A DNA stretch of 43,869 nucleotides from Cytobacillus praedii (lineage in GTDB: Bacteria; Bacillota; Bacilli; Bacillales; Cytobacillaceae), in assembly GCF_001439605.1 (NCBI RefSeq), contig NZ_LMBX01000008.1, positions 140,306 through 184,174 of the forward strand. The letters run 5' to 3'. Made by a program: the position numbers and the translations under genes. Under the pieces are notes generated by a model. The model did not search any database, was not told the DNA's origin, and saw nothing but the letters and a program-made list of their open reading frames with translations. Positions 16,267 through 24,758 of this stretch are shown in pieces; the first letter of the stretch is position 1; every line of letters starts with the position of its first letter.

Positions 16267-16287
16267 CCCGCTCCTTTCATCAAAAAA

Positions 16288-17382
16288 TTATATCTTCACT
16301 GGCTTTACTTTTTTTCTAAAACTGGAAATGCCTAATAAGAGTAATGGAATGAAAGTCTGCATTATTATGCCAAGAAAAGGAGAGACGGTTTCATCGTGTT
16401 GATTGATAACCATTAAATTTGGTAAAGACCAGAAGCTTAATTGGACGATTAGAATGCCGAGCGGCCAAACGATTGGTTTATAGTCAGTCAGATTTAGCCA
16501 TTGTCCGATCCCTAATGCAGTCACATAATAAAAGACAGTTATTTTTACAAACGAGCCCAATATCCATAATGCAATGATGATTGGATCCATATTTTCGATG
16601 AAATCACCTAAGTTAACAAATCTAGTAGCTTTTAAAAAGGGGTAAATGGAACCGGCTATGTTTTGTCCTAAGATGAAAAGAACAATTAAATTTGCTGTTA
16701 AGAAGGTGAACAACACCATAAATATCGTAATCATTCCCCATTTCCTTCCCTTGCTTTGATCTGATAAAAATGGAAGGAGAAAAATGATTAGGAAAAACTC
16801 ACCAAACCAAACTTGAGGGATGATGGCCCCTTTTAATGAAGGGAGGATTCCGTCTTCCATAATAGGCAATAGATTACTTAAATTTAGTTTAGGAATTAAT
16901 AAAATAATAATGATAAAAATTGAAAAGAAAAAAATAGGAAAAAAGATTTGTGATACTCTTCCAATTACTTCTAACCCTCCAATGACGGTAAAAGCGGCAA
17001 GAACGGTCATTGAAATAACAATGACACTTATTGGTGTTTGCGGTAAATACACTGTTAATATAAAATCAGCGTAGCTTCTAATGATTTGCCCCGTAACATA
17101 AGCTAAAAAGCAAACATAAATAAATCCTACTAGCTTACCGATATAAATCCCTGCTGTTTGTTCACATATTTGAAAAAAGGATTGCTGCGGATGATTTTTA
17201 GACAACCTGATAACAATAATTAAGGTTATAAATCCAACAAGTGAGGCCCAGATTGGAGAAAGCCATAGATCTTGTTTGGCATACTTTGCAGTTATTCCGG
17301 GAACTGTTAAAATGGCTGTGGACATTATTGTCAAATACATGATCATCCCCATTTGCAAAGAGGAAATTTTTCCTTTCTCCAT
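16288..17382 (-). CDS. Spore germinant receptor B subunit, first copy (GerAB family)
   Basis: A 364-residue multi-pass protein from ATG 17382, chosen because GGAGG lies 7 bases upstream; the frame is open further upstream into the D gene and that extension lacks a ribosome site. It starts MEKGKISSLQMGMIMYLTI and has about ten transmembrane helices. Shared blocks with the downstream copy include TAKYAxxDLWLSPIWAS, SLKGAIIPQVWFGE, VNLGDFIE and YKPIVWPxGILIV. The start lies 44 bp past the D-subunit stop codon. It is expected to recognise the germinant in the spore inner membrane. Confidence 0.88.
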   Translation of the reverse strand: MEKGKISSLQMGMIMYLTIMSTAILTVPGITAKYAKQDLWLSPIWASLVGFITLIIVIRLSKNHPQQSFFQICEQTAGIYIGKLVGFIYVCFLAYVTGQIIRSYADFILTVYLPQTPISVIVISMTVLAAFTVIGGLEVIGRVSQIFFPIFFFSIFIIIILLIPKLNLSNLLPIMEDGILPSLKGAIIPQVWFGEFFLIIFLLPFLSDQSKGRKWGMITIFMVLFTFLTANLIVLFILGQNIAGSIYPFLKATRFVNLGDFIENMDPIIIALWILGSFVKITVFYYVTALGIGQWLNLTDYKPIVWPLGILIVQLSFWSLPNLMVINQHDETVSPFLGIIMQTFIPLLLLGISSFRKKVKPVKI

Positions 17383-17425
17383 TCCTAAACCTCCAATCAA
17401 CAAGAAATCAAAAACAGTTAAAAAT

Positions 17426-17650
17426 TTATAGACTTTCCATAAAATTGCCGAACGGGCGAAATATAGTTTCAAGCAATGTGACTGGTCCTGGTAAGTTTGG
17501 AAGATCAAAAAGGGAAAGAGCTCCAGCTATTATAAGCAAAATAAAAAAGGTGATCTTATCTCTTTTAGGATAGGTTTTTATTTTCTTCCACTCATATAAA
17601 ATAATGGTCCCAATAATCACCATGACACAAAAGAATATTCCCCATTTCAC
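17426..17650 (-). CDS. Ger receptor D-type small membrane protein
   Basis: A 74-residue protein with two predicted transmembrane helices (about 2-18 and 33-48) joined by a KKIKTYPKRDK cytoplasmic loop. Small two-helix D subunits accompany several Bacillus ger operons and modulate receptor function. The start is GTG, sharing one base with the gerC stop codon (TAGTG), with GAGGTG upstream, so translation is coupled. Size, topology and position between C and B genes support the call; sequence conservation of D subunits is low. Confidence 0.75.
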   Translation of the reverse strand: MKWGIFFCVMVIIGTIILYEWKKIKTYPKRDKITFFILLIIAGALSLFDLPNLPGPVTLLETIFRPFGNFMESL

Positions 17651-18825
17651 TATTTTTTCACCTCGTTCTTAGGCAGCCCGCTAGGAGTACTTGTATATCC
17701 AGGTCTGCGAATATAGGCATCAACATCCACAATTACTTCAACCTGGGGGAACATTTCATTCCAACGGTTTTTTACCTTTTTCCATTCCTTTGGATAGTGG
17801 TGATGAAATTCTGTCGCAAAATTAATAATATCAATATTAAATTCATTTTGAAGCGGATTGATTGCTGCTTGAATCCGATGCTTTATATTTTTTTCAAAAT
17901 CATTTTCTAACCTCTTAATTGTTTCAGGATCCATTAAATTTAGCTTGGTTTCATTTTGAACTACATCTCCTTCAGCTTGCACTTTAATTGTCATTTTCCA
18001 TTTATCTTTTGATATTCTAGGCTTTAGTTTGACATTAGATTGTACTGGACTAACTGAAATCTCTTCCCCTTCATTACCAGCTTTAAAGGAAATGGTGCTA
18101 TCTTTTAGCATATTTTTTATCCACATGATTCCACGTGTTTCATATTCTCCTATCGTGCCGATCATTTTATCTTTCGAAAATATAGCCGAGCCTGAAATAT
18201 AAGGTATTGATTCATTTTCCATTTTTCCTTTATTTGGAGGGTAAACTTTTATAAGCGGAAGCACGGCGTTTTGGGCATCACTTGTCAACATTAAATCCAA
18301 GTCCTTCATTGTTACAGAAAGCCCAATATTGAAATCTAATAGCTCTTTAAGAACCTCCCCAGAATATCGTTCTAAAGGAGGCAGTAACTGAAGAACCTTT
18401 TCTGTGTCAGCTTTACTAACAAACATAAATGCCCTGCCGCGTGGCTCTGGATGACGCACTAAGAAATCGAGCTGCTCCCGAATTCCATTTTCGGCGAGTC
18501 CCATACCAAAAATGAAAACTTTGCATTGCCCCCAAAAGATTGTTCGGGGCAGCACCATTTGAAGTTTCGAAACAGCATCCGCTAAATTGCTGCCAGTCCC
18601 TTTCCGAGTTAATGTTAGATCCCCTCCGCCTGTCCCCAAGCCGCCGCCGCCGCTGAGTGCCCGGGGGATAAATACTTGTGCGGTAACTTTAATCTGATTA
18701 TCCTCTGTTAGGTCTATTGCTGTCGCTGTTATGATAGCTATATCATTGACTTCAACGCGATCCCAGCAGCCACTGAGCATAAAAATACTTAGAAAATAAG
18801 AAAGAGATAGGAAAAAACGCTTCAT
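17650..18825 (-). CDS. Spore germinant receptor C subunit lipoprotein (GerAC family)
   Basis: A 391-residue lipoprotein from ATG 18825, with AAGGAG 9 bases upstream; a TTG three bases earlier is also possible. The lipobox MLSGC gives Cys20, followed by the family hallmark WDRVEVNDIAI. The GerAC three-domain body follows: GPR-like opening with PRTIFWGQCKVFIFG, then HPEPRGRAFMF, and a C-terminal domain ending with FHHHYPKEWKKVKNRWNEMF. It sits on the outer face of the spore inner membrane. The gene lies 32 bp after the A-subunit stop and overlaps the D gene by 1 bp. Confidence 0.9.
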   Translation of the reverse strand: MKRFFLSLSYFLSIFMLSGCWDRVEVNDIAIITATAIDLTEDNQIKVTAQVFIPRALSGGGGLGTGGGDLTLTRKGTGSNLADAVSKLQMVLPRTIFWGQCKVFIFGMGLAENGIREQLDFLVRHPEPRGRAFMFVSKADTEKVLQLLPPLERYSGEVLKELLDFNIGLSVTMKDLDLMLTSDAQNAVLPLIKVYPPNKGKMENESIPYISGSAIFSKDKMIGTIGEYETRGIMWIKNMLKDSTISFKAGNEGEEISVSPVQSNVKLKPRISKDKWKMTIKVQAEGDVVQNETKLNLMDPETIKRLENDFEKNIKHRIQAAINPLQNEFNIDIINFATEFHHHYPKEWKKVKNRWNEMFPQVEVIVDVDAYIRRPGYTSTPSGLPKNEVKK

Positions 18826-18856
18826 CAATATTTTCTCCTTTGCGAATAAAATTAGG

Positions 18857-20428
18857 CTATTCTCCTCCTTTAGAAGGATCAGGTTTTAATCCAGGAGATT
18901 GACGGTTTTTGTTATATTCACCCGTCAGATGAGGACGAGTTTTAAGTTTCCACCAAGGGGCCCTTATCAATGTATCTTTCAGTTCCGACCCTTTTAATGG
19001 AGCTAAAGGACTTAAATAGGGAACACCAAAAGAACGAATAGTTGATAAATGAACAATGATTGCAATAATCCCCATCATCACTCCGAGAAGACCTAATGCC
19101 CCAGCCAAAAAAATAATGGGGAAGCGCAGAATTCGAAATCCGATGCCCATCGCATATCGTGGAATCATGAATGAAGCAATGCCAGTAATAGCTACCACAA
19201 TAACCATGGGTGCTGATACAAGTCCCGCTTGGACTGCGGCTTGTCCAATTACTAATGCGCCAACAATGCTGACTGCAGCACCAACTTGTTTTGGCAATCG
19301 AATCCCCGCTTCTCTTAAAGCTTCAAAGGTAACTTCCATCATTAGGGCTTCTACAAGAGCAGGGAAGGGTACAGCTTCCCTTGAAGCAGCTACACTAAGC
19401 AGTAGAGCTGTAGGGACCATTTCATGGTGAAAAGTTAGGATGGCTACATAAAGGGATGGCAGCAGCACTGATATAATTAGGAATAAATAACGCAGCCAAC
19501 GAACCGCTGAACTGATTGGGAAGCGCTGGTAATAATCTTCGTGTGATTGCAATAACGAAAAGAATGTTGTTGGAGCAATAATTACAAATGGAGTCCCATC
19601 AACTAAGATGGCAACCCTGCCTTCCAGCAAATTGGAACAAACAACGTCAGGACGTTCTGTGCTTAATATTTGCGGGAAAGGAGAGTAAGGATGGTCTTCT
19701 ATTAATTCTTCAATATACCCGCTATCTAAAATGCCATCAATCTTAATTCGTTCTAAGCGATTGTGCACCTCTTCGATAAGGTTATGATTGGCAATCCCCT
19801 CTATATAAGAAATAACAACCTTAGTTTTTGTGAGCTGACCGATAAATAATTCTTCCATTTTGAGAGAAGGACTTTTAATAATCCGCCGTAACTGAGAGGT
19901 GCTTACGTTAATTGTTTCCGTAAAACCTTCTCTTGGTCCTTTAATGCCTACTTCAGCAGTTGGCTCTCCAATTGCTCGTTTCTCCCATTTAGCTAGGCAG
20001 AGGGAATAACCAATATTAATTCCATCACATAGAAGCAAAGGATTTCCTGTTGAAATAGAGTCAATGCATTCGGGTAGTGTAGAAAGCTTTCGTAAATTAG
20101 TAACAGGGATTTTGTTTTCGAGCATGTTCATCATTTCATTTGTATTTTTCGCAGAAGAATTCATTAATGGATTAAGAATTTGCTCATCCGCTTCTTCCAC
20201 ATTTGCCAGCCCATCGATATATAGGAGGTAAGCTTGAATGACTCCTCCTATTAAAATTGGCCGGAAAACAACATCAGAGCAATTAGCATATATAGAACGG
20301 AAATATTCAATATTTTCATTAATAGTATAGGTCAAAGTAGCTTGTTTGTCTGATGGTTTTTTTTGTGTAGCTGAATGTGACAGGTTTATATGTTTTGTTT
20401 TAAGCAGATTTTTTACTCGACGAACCAA
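18857..20428 (-). CDS. Spore germinant receptor A subunit (GerAA family)
   Basis: A 523-residue protein forming the oligomeric channel-like core of germinant receptors. The start is TTG 20428, with AGGAGG 8 bases upstream; a nearby ATG is out of frame. The N-terminal cytoplasmic region (about 1-290) contains VVFRPILIGG, GPREGFTETINVSTSQLRRI and LEGRVAILVDGTPFV. Five or so transmembrane segments follow (about 310-470) with HHEMVPTALLLSVAASREAV and FPALVEALMMEVTFEALREA, both diagnostic. A short basic tail follows. It is the first gene of the A-C-D-B-B operon. Expression is expected in the forespore under sigma-G. Confidence 0.92.
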   Translation of the reverse strand: MVRRVKNLLKTKHINLSHSATQKKPSDKQATLTYTINENIEYFRSIYANCSDVVFRPILIGGVIQAYLLYIDGLANVEEADEQILNPLMNSSAKNTNEMMNMLENKIPVTNLRKLSTLPECIDSISTGNPLLLCDGINIGYSLCLAKWEKRAIGEPTAEVGIKGPREGFTETINVSTSQLRRIIKSPSLKMEELFIGQLTKTKVVISYIEGIANHNLIEEVHNRLERIKIDGILDSGYIEELIEDHPYSPFPQILSTERPDVVCSNLLEGRVAILVDGTPFVIIAPTTFFSLLQSHEDYYQRFPISSAVRWLRYLFLIISVLLPSLYVAILTFHHEMVPTALLLSVAASREAVPFPALVEALMMEVTFEALREAGIRLPKQVGAAVSIVGALVIGQAAVQAGLVSAPMVIVVAITGIASFMIPRYAMGIGFRILRFPIIFLAGALGLLGVMMGIIAIIVHLSTIRSFGVPYLSPLAPLKGSELKDTLIRAPWWKLKTRPHLTGEYNKNRQSPGLKPDPSKGGE

Positions 20429-20474
20429 CCATTTTTCCTCCTATAAAAAAATCCCTTTTAATTACAGGTTTTCT

Positions 20475-20506
20475 TAGTTATCCCATGAATTAATAAAAGT
20501 TATACA
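20475..20506 (-). promoter_or_regulatory. Weak candidate forespore (sigma-G-like) promoter of the ger operon
   Basis: On the minus strand TGTATA (20506-20501) and GATAACTA (20482-20475) are 18 bp apart, loosely like the sigma-G elements TGNATA and CATNNTA. The fit of the -10 is imperfect. It lies 47 bp before the TTG start. ger operons are usually sigma-G-dependent, which is the main reason to list it. Confidence 0.3.
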
Positions 20507-20565
20507 CTTGATTAAATGTATGGGGAGAGGTTAGGTGGAGAGGAATAAGGCGTATGATGCCAATA

Positions 20566-20593
20566 AAAAAACTGCAGAGAGAGCTGCAGTTCT
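20566..20593 (-). terminator. Rho-independent terminator of the iron ABC ATPase gene
   Basis: AACTGCAG (20570-20577) pairs with CTGCAGTT (20584-20591) around a 6-base loop. On the minus strand it is followed by seven Ts. It lies 14 bp past the ATPase stop codon. Confidence 0.85.
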
Positions 20594-20606
20594 GAAACAA
20601 TATTTC

Positions 20607-21392
20607 CTATTTTATTAAATCATACGTCACGCACATCGGTTTTCCCGTTCGCGGATCACGGCTGATTTCTGCATCGATATGGAATACTTTCTGCAATATA
20701 TCTTTCTGCATTACTTCTTCGCTTGTTCCAGCCTTAATAAGGCTGCCATCCTTTAAGGCGATCATGTTGTGTGAAAAGCGTGCTGCATGGTTTAAGTCAT
20801 GTAAAACCATGATAATGGTTCGATTTTGAGTTTCGTTTAAGTTTTTCAGCAGCTCCAAAACCTCTAATTGATGGGCCATGTCAAGATAGGTGGTAGGCTC
20901 ATCTAAGAAGATAATTTCGGTTTCTTGTGCAAGAGCCATAGCAATCCATACACGCTGTCTTTGGCCGCCTGATAGGGAATCTACTGTCCGAAATTTGTAA
21001 TCAAATGTATTTGTCACTTGTAAAGCCCAGTCAATAACTTCATAATCTGCATGTGATAATTTTCCGAATCCCTTTTGATAGGGGAATCTTCCATATGAAA
21101 CGAGCTCTCCTACTGTTAGGCCAGATGCACTATCTTGGGTTTGCGGCAAAATAGCCATTTTCTGGGCCAGTTTTTTCGTGTTTTCCTTTGCAATAGATTG
21201 CCCATCTAGTAATATACTTCCTTTAGAGTGGGGGATAATACGAGTAATGGCCTTTAGCAAAGTGGATTTTCCACAGCCATTCGGGCCGATGATGGTCGTA
21301 ATTTCATTGCTATTAAACTGTATATTCATTTGGTTAACAATGATATTTTCTTGATAACCGATAGATAAATCTTTCGTTAATAGACGATTCAT
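20607..21392 (-). CDS. Iron-siderophore ABC transporter ATP-binding protein (FecE/YusV type)
   Basis: A 261-residue cytoplasmic ATPase. I chose ATG 21392 (MNRLLTKDL) because GAAGGAAGG lies 7 bases upstream; in-frame ATGs further upstream lack such a site. It has Walker A GPNGCGKST (36-44), Q-loop Gln84 (ILPQTQDSASGLTVGELVSYGR region, typical of FecE/FhuC), LSGGQ (140-144), Walker B IIFLDEP (160-166) and H-loop His198. It probably energises the FecCD permeases at 23712-25777, which have no other ATPase. In B. subtilis the stand-alone YusV plays this shared role. A Fur-like box lies in the divergent promoter. Confidence 0.88.
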   Translation of the reverse strand: MNRLLTKDLSIGYQENIIVNQMNIQFNSNEITTIIGPNGCGKSTLLKAITRIIPHSKGSILLDGQSIAKENTKKLAQKMAILPQTQDSASGLTVGELVSYGRFPYQKGFGKLSHADYEVIDWALQVTNTFDYKFRTVDSLSGGQRQRVWIAMALAQETEIIFLDEPTTYLDMAHQLEVLELLKNLNETQNRTIIMVLHDLNHAARFSHNMIALKDGSLIKAGTSEEVMQKDILQKVFHIDAEISRDPRTGKPMCVTYDLIK

Positions 21393-21460
21393 GCCAAAGC
21401 CTTCCTTCATGAATTCTTGCATTCATTATTGAGTTGTATCTAAATTCATCTTATACTAGT

Positions 21461-21475
21461 TGATAATGAGAATCA
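21461..21475. promoter_or_regulatory. Fur box between the ATPase and the flavoprotein gene
   Basis: TGATAATGAGAATCA matches the consensus TGATAATNATTATCA at 12 of 14 positions, with a perfect left half. It lies in the 118-bp divergent region, 35 bp before the flavoprotein start and 69 bp before the ATPase start, so one site can repress both genes under iron-replete conditions. Confidence 0.7.
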
Positions 21476-21510
21476 ATCATAAATAGACTTTAGGAAGTGG
21501 GACTGCAACC

Positions 21511-22524
21511 ATGGAAATATTTGATGTAACCATAATTGGCGGCGGGCCAGCAGGATTGTATGCAGCTTTTTATAGCGGATTAAGAGAACTAAAAGTAAAG
21601 ATTATTGAGGCACAGCCATATTTTGGCGGGAAGATGCAATTATATCCAGATAAAGTCGTATGGGATGTAGGGGGACAGCCGCCCACATTAGCTTGCAAGC
21701 TTATCGATCAAATTATACGGCAAGGCTTAACATTTAATCCGGCTCTAAGCCTGAATGAAAAAATAACGAGTATTGAAAAGCAGGAAGATGTATTTATTGC
21801 ACGTTCAGACAAAGAGGAGCATTACTCTAAAACCATTATCCTCGCTATTGGCGGTGGGATATTCTCCCCGCAAAGGCTGACGCTTTTTGAAAATCACCTG
21901 GAAAATGTCCATTACACATTAAAAGCTCCTAGCTTTTATAAAGATAAAAGAATTGCTGTTTCTGGTAAAGGGATTTCAGTATTTGACTGGGCAAATGCAG
22001 TGGCAGATGTTGCTCAAAAGGTAACGATAATCATTTCTGAGGGGAAGGAAAAAATTCCTCCAGAGCTTCTAAAACAGTTAAAGGAGAAGTCGGTAGACAT
22101 ATTTGATCACTCGATGATTACTCAGGCTGAAATGAATGATAAGAACCGCATCATATATTTAAGATGCGAGAGCAAGGAAAAAGGATTAACCCATCAAGTG
22201 GATGAGGTACTGATTAATTTAGGCTATGACAGGGATTTTACTTTACTTAGAAACTGCCAGCTTCCGATACAGACGGTAGAAAATAGCTATATTGATGGGC
22301 AGCCTAATGGGACAACCTCTGTGCCAGGTCTATTTGCGATTGGTGATATTATAAAGCACGACGCAAAGCTTAATTTAATCACTGGCGCCTTTCAAGATGC
22401 AGCGAATACAGTAAATGAATTGACGCAATTTATCAATCCGAAAGCGCGCAAAACAGCGATGGTCTCGACTCATAATACTGTGTTTAAGGAACGAAACAAA
22501 GAGATCCGCAGAAAACTAAACTAA
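21511..22524 (+). CDS. Ferredoxin/flavodoxin--NADP reductase type 2-like flavoprotein (YcgT/YumC family)
   Basis: A 337-residue thioredoxin-reductase-like FAD enzyme without the redox CxxC. FAD motifs are GGGPAGLYAAFY (about 10-21) and the second FAD motif FAIGDI (about 275-280). The C-terminal STHNTVF resembles the HSTSLF segment that stacks on FAD in bacterial type-2 FNRs. The second dinucleotide motif is SGKGISVFDWA rather than the usual GGGDSAxDWA, and the HRRDxFRA basic motif that grips NADPH is missing. It may reduce ferredoxin, flavodoxin or imported ferric siderophore; position in the iron locus and a Fur box support an iron role. A terminator follows. Confidence 0.8.
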   Translation: MEIFDVTIIGGGPAGLYAAFYSGLRELKVKIIEAQPYFGGKMQLYPDKVVWDVGGQPPTLACKLIDQIIRQGLTFNPALSLNEKITSIEKQEDVFIARSDKEEHYSKTIILAIGGGIFSPQRLTLFENHLENVHYTLKAPSFYKDKRIAVSGKGISVFDWANAVADVAQKVTIIISEGKEKIPPELLKQLKEKSVDIFDHSMITQAEMNDKNRIIYLRCESKEKGLTHQVDEVLINLGYDRDFTLLRNCQLPIQTVENSYIDGQPNGTTSVPGLFAIGDIIKHDAKLNLITGAFQDAANTVNELTQFINPKARKTAMVSTHNTVFKERNKEIRRKLN

Positions 22525-22529
22525 AAAAT

Positions 22530-22561
22530 ATGGGCTATCACACTAATTTGTGATAGCCCAT
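22530..22561. terminator. 13-bp bidirectional terminator between convergent iron genes
   Basis: ATGGGCTATCACA (22530-22542) pairs perfectly with TGTGATAGCCCAT (22549-22561) around a 6-base loop. T-rich sequence follows on both strands. It separates the flavoprotein gene (stop at 22524) from the binding-protein gene (stop at 22569). Confidence 0.88.
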
Positions 22562-22568
22562 TTATCAA

Positions 22569-23564
22569 TTATTTTACGATGCTTTTTAAGATGTTATCGA
22601 TCATTTGTTCATTTGCAATCGCACCAGTGTATAACCAGCTTTCATCAGGTGAGAATTCGTATACATTTCCAGCCTTCACTGCAGGAACACTCTTCCATAA
22701 TGCATCGCTTAAGGAAGCAGATCCGCTTGCAGCATCACTGTTAATAAGAAATAGGTGATCTGCATTAAGTTCCACTAATTTTTCTAAGGAAATCGCATTC
22801 CAGTTGCTTTCTCCGCTAGCTGAAATTTCCTTCACCACTTCTGGCACCTTTAATCCTAAATCCTCATACATAACTGCACCGCTTGATAAGTTTTCACTCA
22901 CGACGAAGAATTTTCCGCCTACAAGCCAAATAGCTGCAACAGAAGGATTACCAACTTTATCTTCTATTTCTTTTTTTGCTTCCGCAGCCTTTGTTTCGTA
23001 ATTTTCTAATACCTTCTTGGCTTCATCTTCCTTGCCAAATACTTCACCAACAAGCAGAAGCTCATCTCGCCAGTCATTGTTTACCTCTGTACCGATTACA
23101 TAGGTAGGAGCAATTTTGCTATATTGTTCATACTTTCCGCCTTCAACCATACTCGCAGAATCCATAATAATTAAATCTGGTGAAAGCTCTTGAACTGCTT
23201 CGAATGGCAGATCATGAGGGATAGTCGGGATTCCCTTTAAGTCACCTTGTAAATAGCCTTGAATACTTGCCCCATCATTTACACTCCATTGAGCGACAGG
23301 CTTGATTCCTAATGCGACTAAATTATCTTCAAGATAGGATGCAATCACGCGCTCAGGATTAGCAGGAATAACCACTTTGTTGCCCATCGCGTCAGTTAAT
23401 GTCCGTTCAGCTGCAGCCTCTTTATTTGTATCTTGCTGCTCAGTTTTCTCTGTAGAAGATTGATCCGTACTCTTGTCCGCATTTCCGCAAGCAGTAAGTG
23501 ACAGTGCAACAAGGCTAGCACTCATTAGCTGAATGAATTTCTTTTTGCTTAACATGTTACTCAT
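22569..23564 (-). CDS. Iron-siderophore ABC substrate-binding lipoprotein (YfiY-like)
   Basis: A 331-residue lipoprotein. The signal peptide ends at LTAC (Cys26), then a Ser/Thr/Glu linker and a type-III (FecB/FhuD) binding fold: RTLTDAMGNKVVIPANPERV (about 54-73), LVALGIKPV, then LSPDLIIMDS and ISLEKLVELNADHLFL. It catches ferric siderophore outside the membrane. GGGGG precedes ATG. It is divergent from two FecCD permease genes, the same arrangement as yfiY and yfiZ-yfhA in B. subtilis, whose substrates are hydroxamate/citrate siderophores such as schizokinen. The substrate here is inferred by analogy only. A Fur box lies in the shared promoter. Confidence 0.88.
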   Translation of the reverse strand: MSNMLSKKKFIQLMSASLVALSLTACGNADKSTDQSSTEKTEQQDTNKEAAAERTLTDAMGNKVVIPANPERVIASYLEDNLVALGIKPVAQWSVNDGASIQGYLQGDLKGIPTIPHDLPFEAVQELSPDLIIMDSASMVEGGKYEQYSKIAPTYVIGTEVNNDWRDELLLVGEVFGKEDEAKKVLENYETKAAEAKKEIEDKVGNPSVAAIWLVGGKFFVVSENLSSGAVMYEDLGLKVPEVVKEISASGESNWNAISLEKLVELNADHLFLINSDAASGSASLSDALWKSVPAVKAGNVYEFSPDESWLYTGAIANEQMIDNILKSIVK

Positions 23565-23608
23565 TGGAATCCCCCTAATAGTATGTTAAAATATAGTCAA
23601 TGTTTAAT

Positions 23609-23623
23609 TGATAACGATTATCG
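23609..23623. promoter_or_regulatory. Fur box between the binding protein and permease genes
   Basis: TGATAACGATTATCG matches TGATAATNATTATCA at 12 of 14 positions and is itself a near-perfect dyad. It lies 45 bp before the binding-protein start and 89 bp before the first permease. Confidence 0.75.
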
Positions 23624-23711
23624 CTTTCAATTAAAATATAAAACCATTAACTTGTCAATAATGTAATTGAAATAGATATGTACATTATTTGAAGAAAGAA
23701 GTTTTTTTATT

Positions 23712-24758
23712 ATGAGTCACAATGAAAATAACCATACTGAATTAGTGGAAAGTAGAATACATAGTAATCGGCTATTTGGATCACTTATCATATTGGGTGG
23801 TTCTATTTTGCTATTATTTTCAGTCATCGCATCGATCCATTTTGGTGCAGCCGATCTTAGCTACCACGCCGTTTGGAGTGCGCTGTTTGACTTTAATAGT
23901 GATAATTCCTCCCATGTCATCATCCGAGAATTACGGCTTCCACGTGCGATTGCTGCCGTCATTGTTGGTGCAGCGCTGGCAGCATCGGGGGCAATTATGC
24001 AGGGCATGACTAGAAATCCGCTTGCTGACCCCTCAATCATGGGTGTTACATCAGGGTCCTCTTTTCTGATTGCTATTGCCTTTGCCTTTCTGCCAGCGAT
24101 TTCATATTCAGGCTTAATTTCTTTTTCATTTATTGGTGCAGGTCTGGGAGCTGCTTTGGTGTTTGGGATTTCTTCCTTATCTAAAGGGGGAGTGACCCCT
24201 GTAAAACTCGCTCTTGCCGGTTCAGCCATCGCTTCTTTGCTTAGTGCGCTATCAACAGCTATTGGGATTAAATACAATGTGTCGAAGGATATTAGTTACT
24301 GGTATGCTGGTGGCGTATCAGGGGTGCAAATGCAGCAATTAATGTATGTCCTTCCTTTTGTGGCAGGCGGATTAATCCTGGCATTACTCATCTCTCGGTC
24401 GATCTCAATTTTAAGCTTAGGTGAGGAAATTGCTAAAGGTTTAGGACAGAATACACGACTCATTAAATTATTAGGAACGATTGCAGTGTTATTTTTAACG
24501 GGTGCAGCTGTTTCTATTGCTGGAATGATTGGATTTGTTGGTCTTGTTATCCCGCATATTACCCGTTTTATAGTTGGGGTAGATTACCGATGGATTATCC
24601 CTTGCTCAGCTATTCTTGGGGGAATCTTGTTAATTGTTGCCGATATTGTCGGACGGATGGTAAATGCTCCTTTTGAAACACCAGTCGGTGCGGTAACTGC
24701 GTTAATCGGTGTGCCGTTCTTCCTTTACTTAGCTCGTAAAGAAGGGAGAGGACTGTAA
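23712..24758 (+). CDS. FecCD-family iron-siderophore permease, first subunit
   Basis: A 348-residue inner-membrane protein with about nine to ten transmembrane helices. FecCD motifs are LRLPRAIAAVIVGAALAASG (about 73-92), MQGMTRNPLADPSIMGVTSG (about 96-115), and GFVGLVIPHITRFIVG with a following G-x-DYRW (about 275-295), which includes the ATPase-contact loop. It pairs with the next gene to form a heterodimeric channel for ferric siderophore delivered by the lipoprotein at 22569. The ribosome site is weak (GAAAGAAG). Its stop overlaps the next start by 1 bp. Confidence 0.9.
   Translation: MSHNENNHTELVESRIHSNRLFGSLIILGGSILLLFSVIASIHFGAADLSYHAVWSALFDFNSDNSSHVIIRELRLPRAIAAVIVGAALAASGAIMQGMTRNPLADPSIMGVTSGSSFLIAIAFAFLPAISYSGLISFSFIGAGLGAALVFGISSLSKGGVTPVKLALAGSAIASLLSALSTAIGIKYNVSKDISYWYAGGVSGVQMQQLMYVLPFVAGGLILALLISRSISILSLGEEIAKGLGQNTRLIKLLGTIAVLFLTGAAVSIAGMIGFVGLVIPHITRFIVGVDYRWIIPCSAILGGILLIVADIVGRMVNAPFETPVGAVTALIGVPFFLYLARKEGRGL

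Noticed and set aside
17383..17508. Upstream extension of the first GerB gene
   Set aside because: It overlaps the D-subunit gene, and GGAGG supports the ATG at 17382, which gives the same length as the paralogue.
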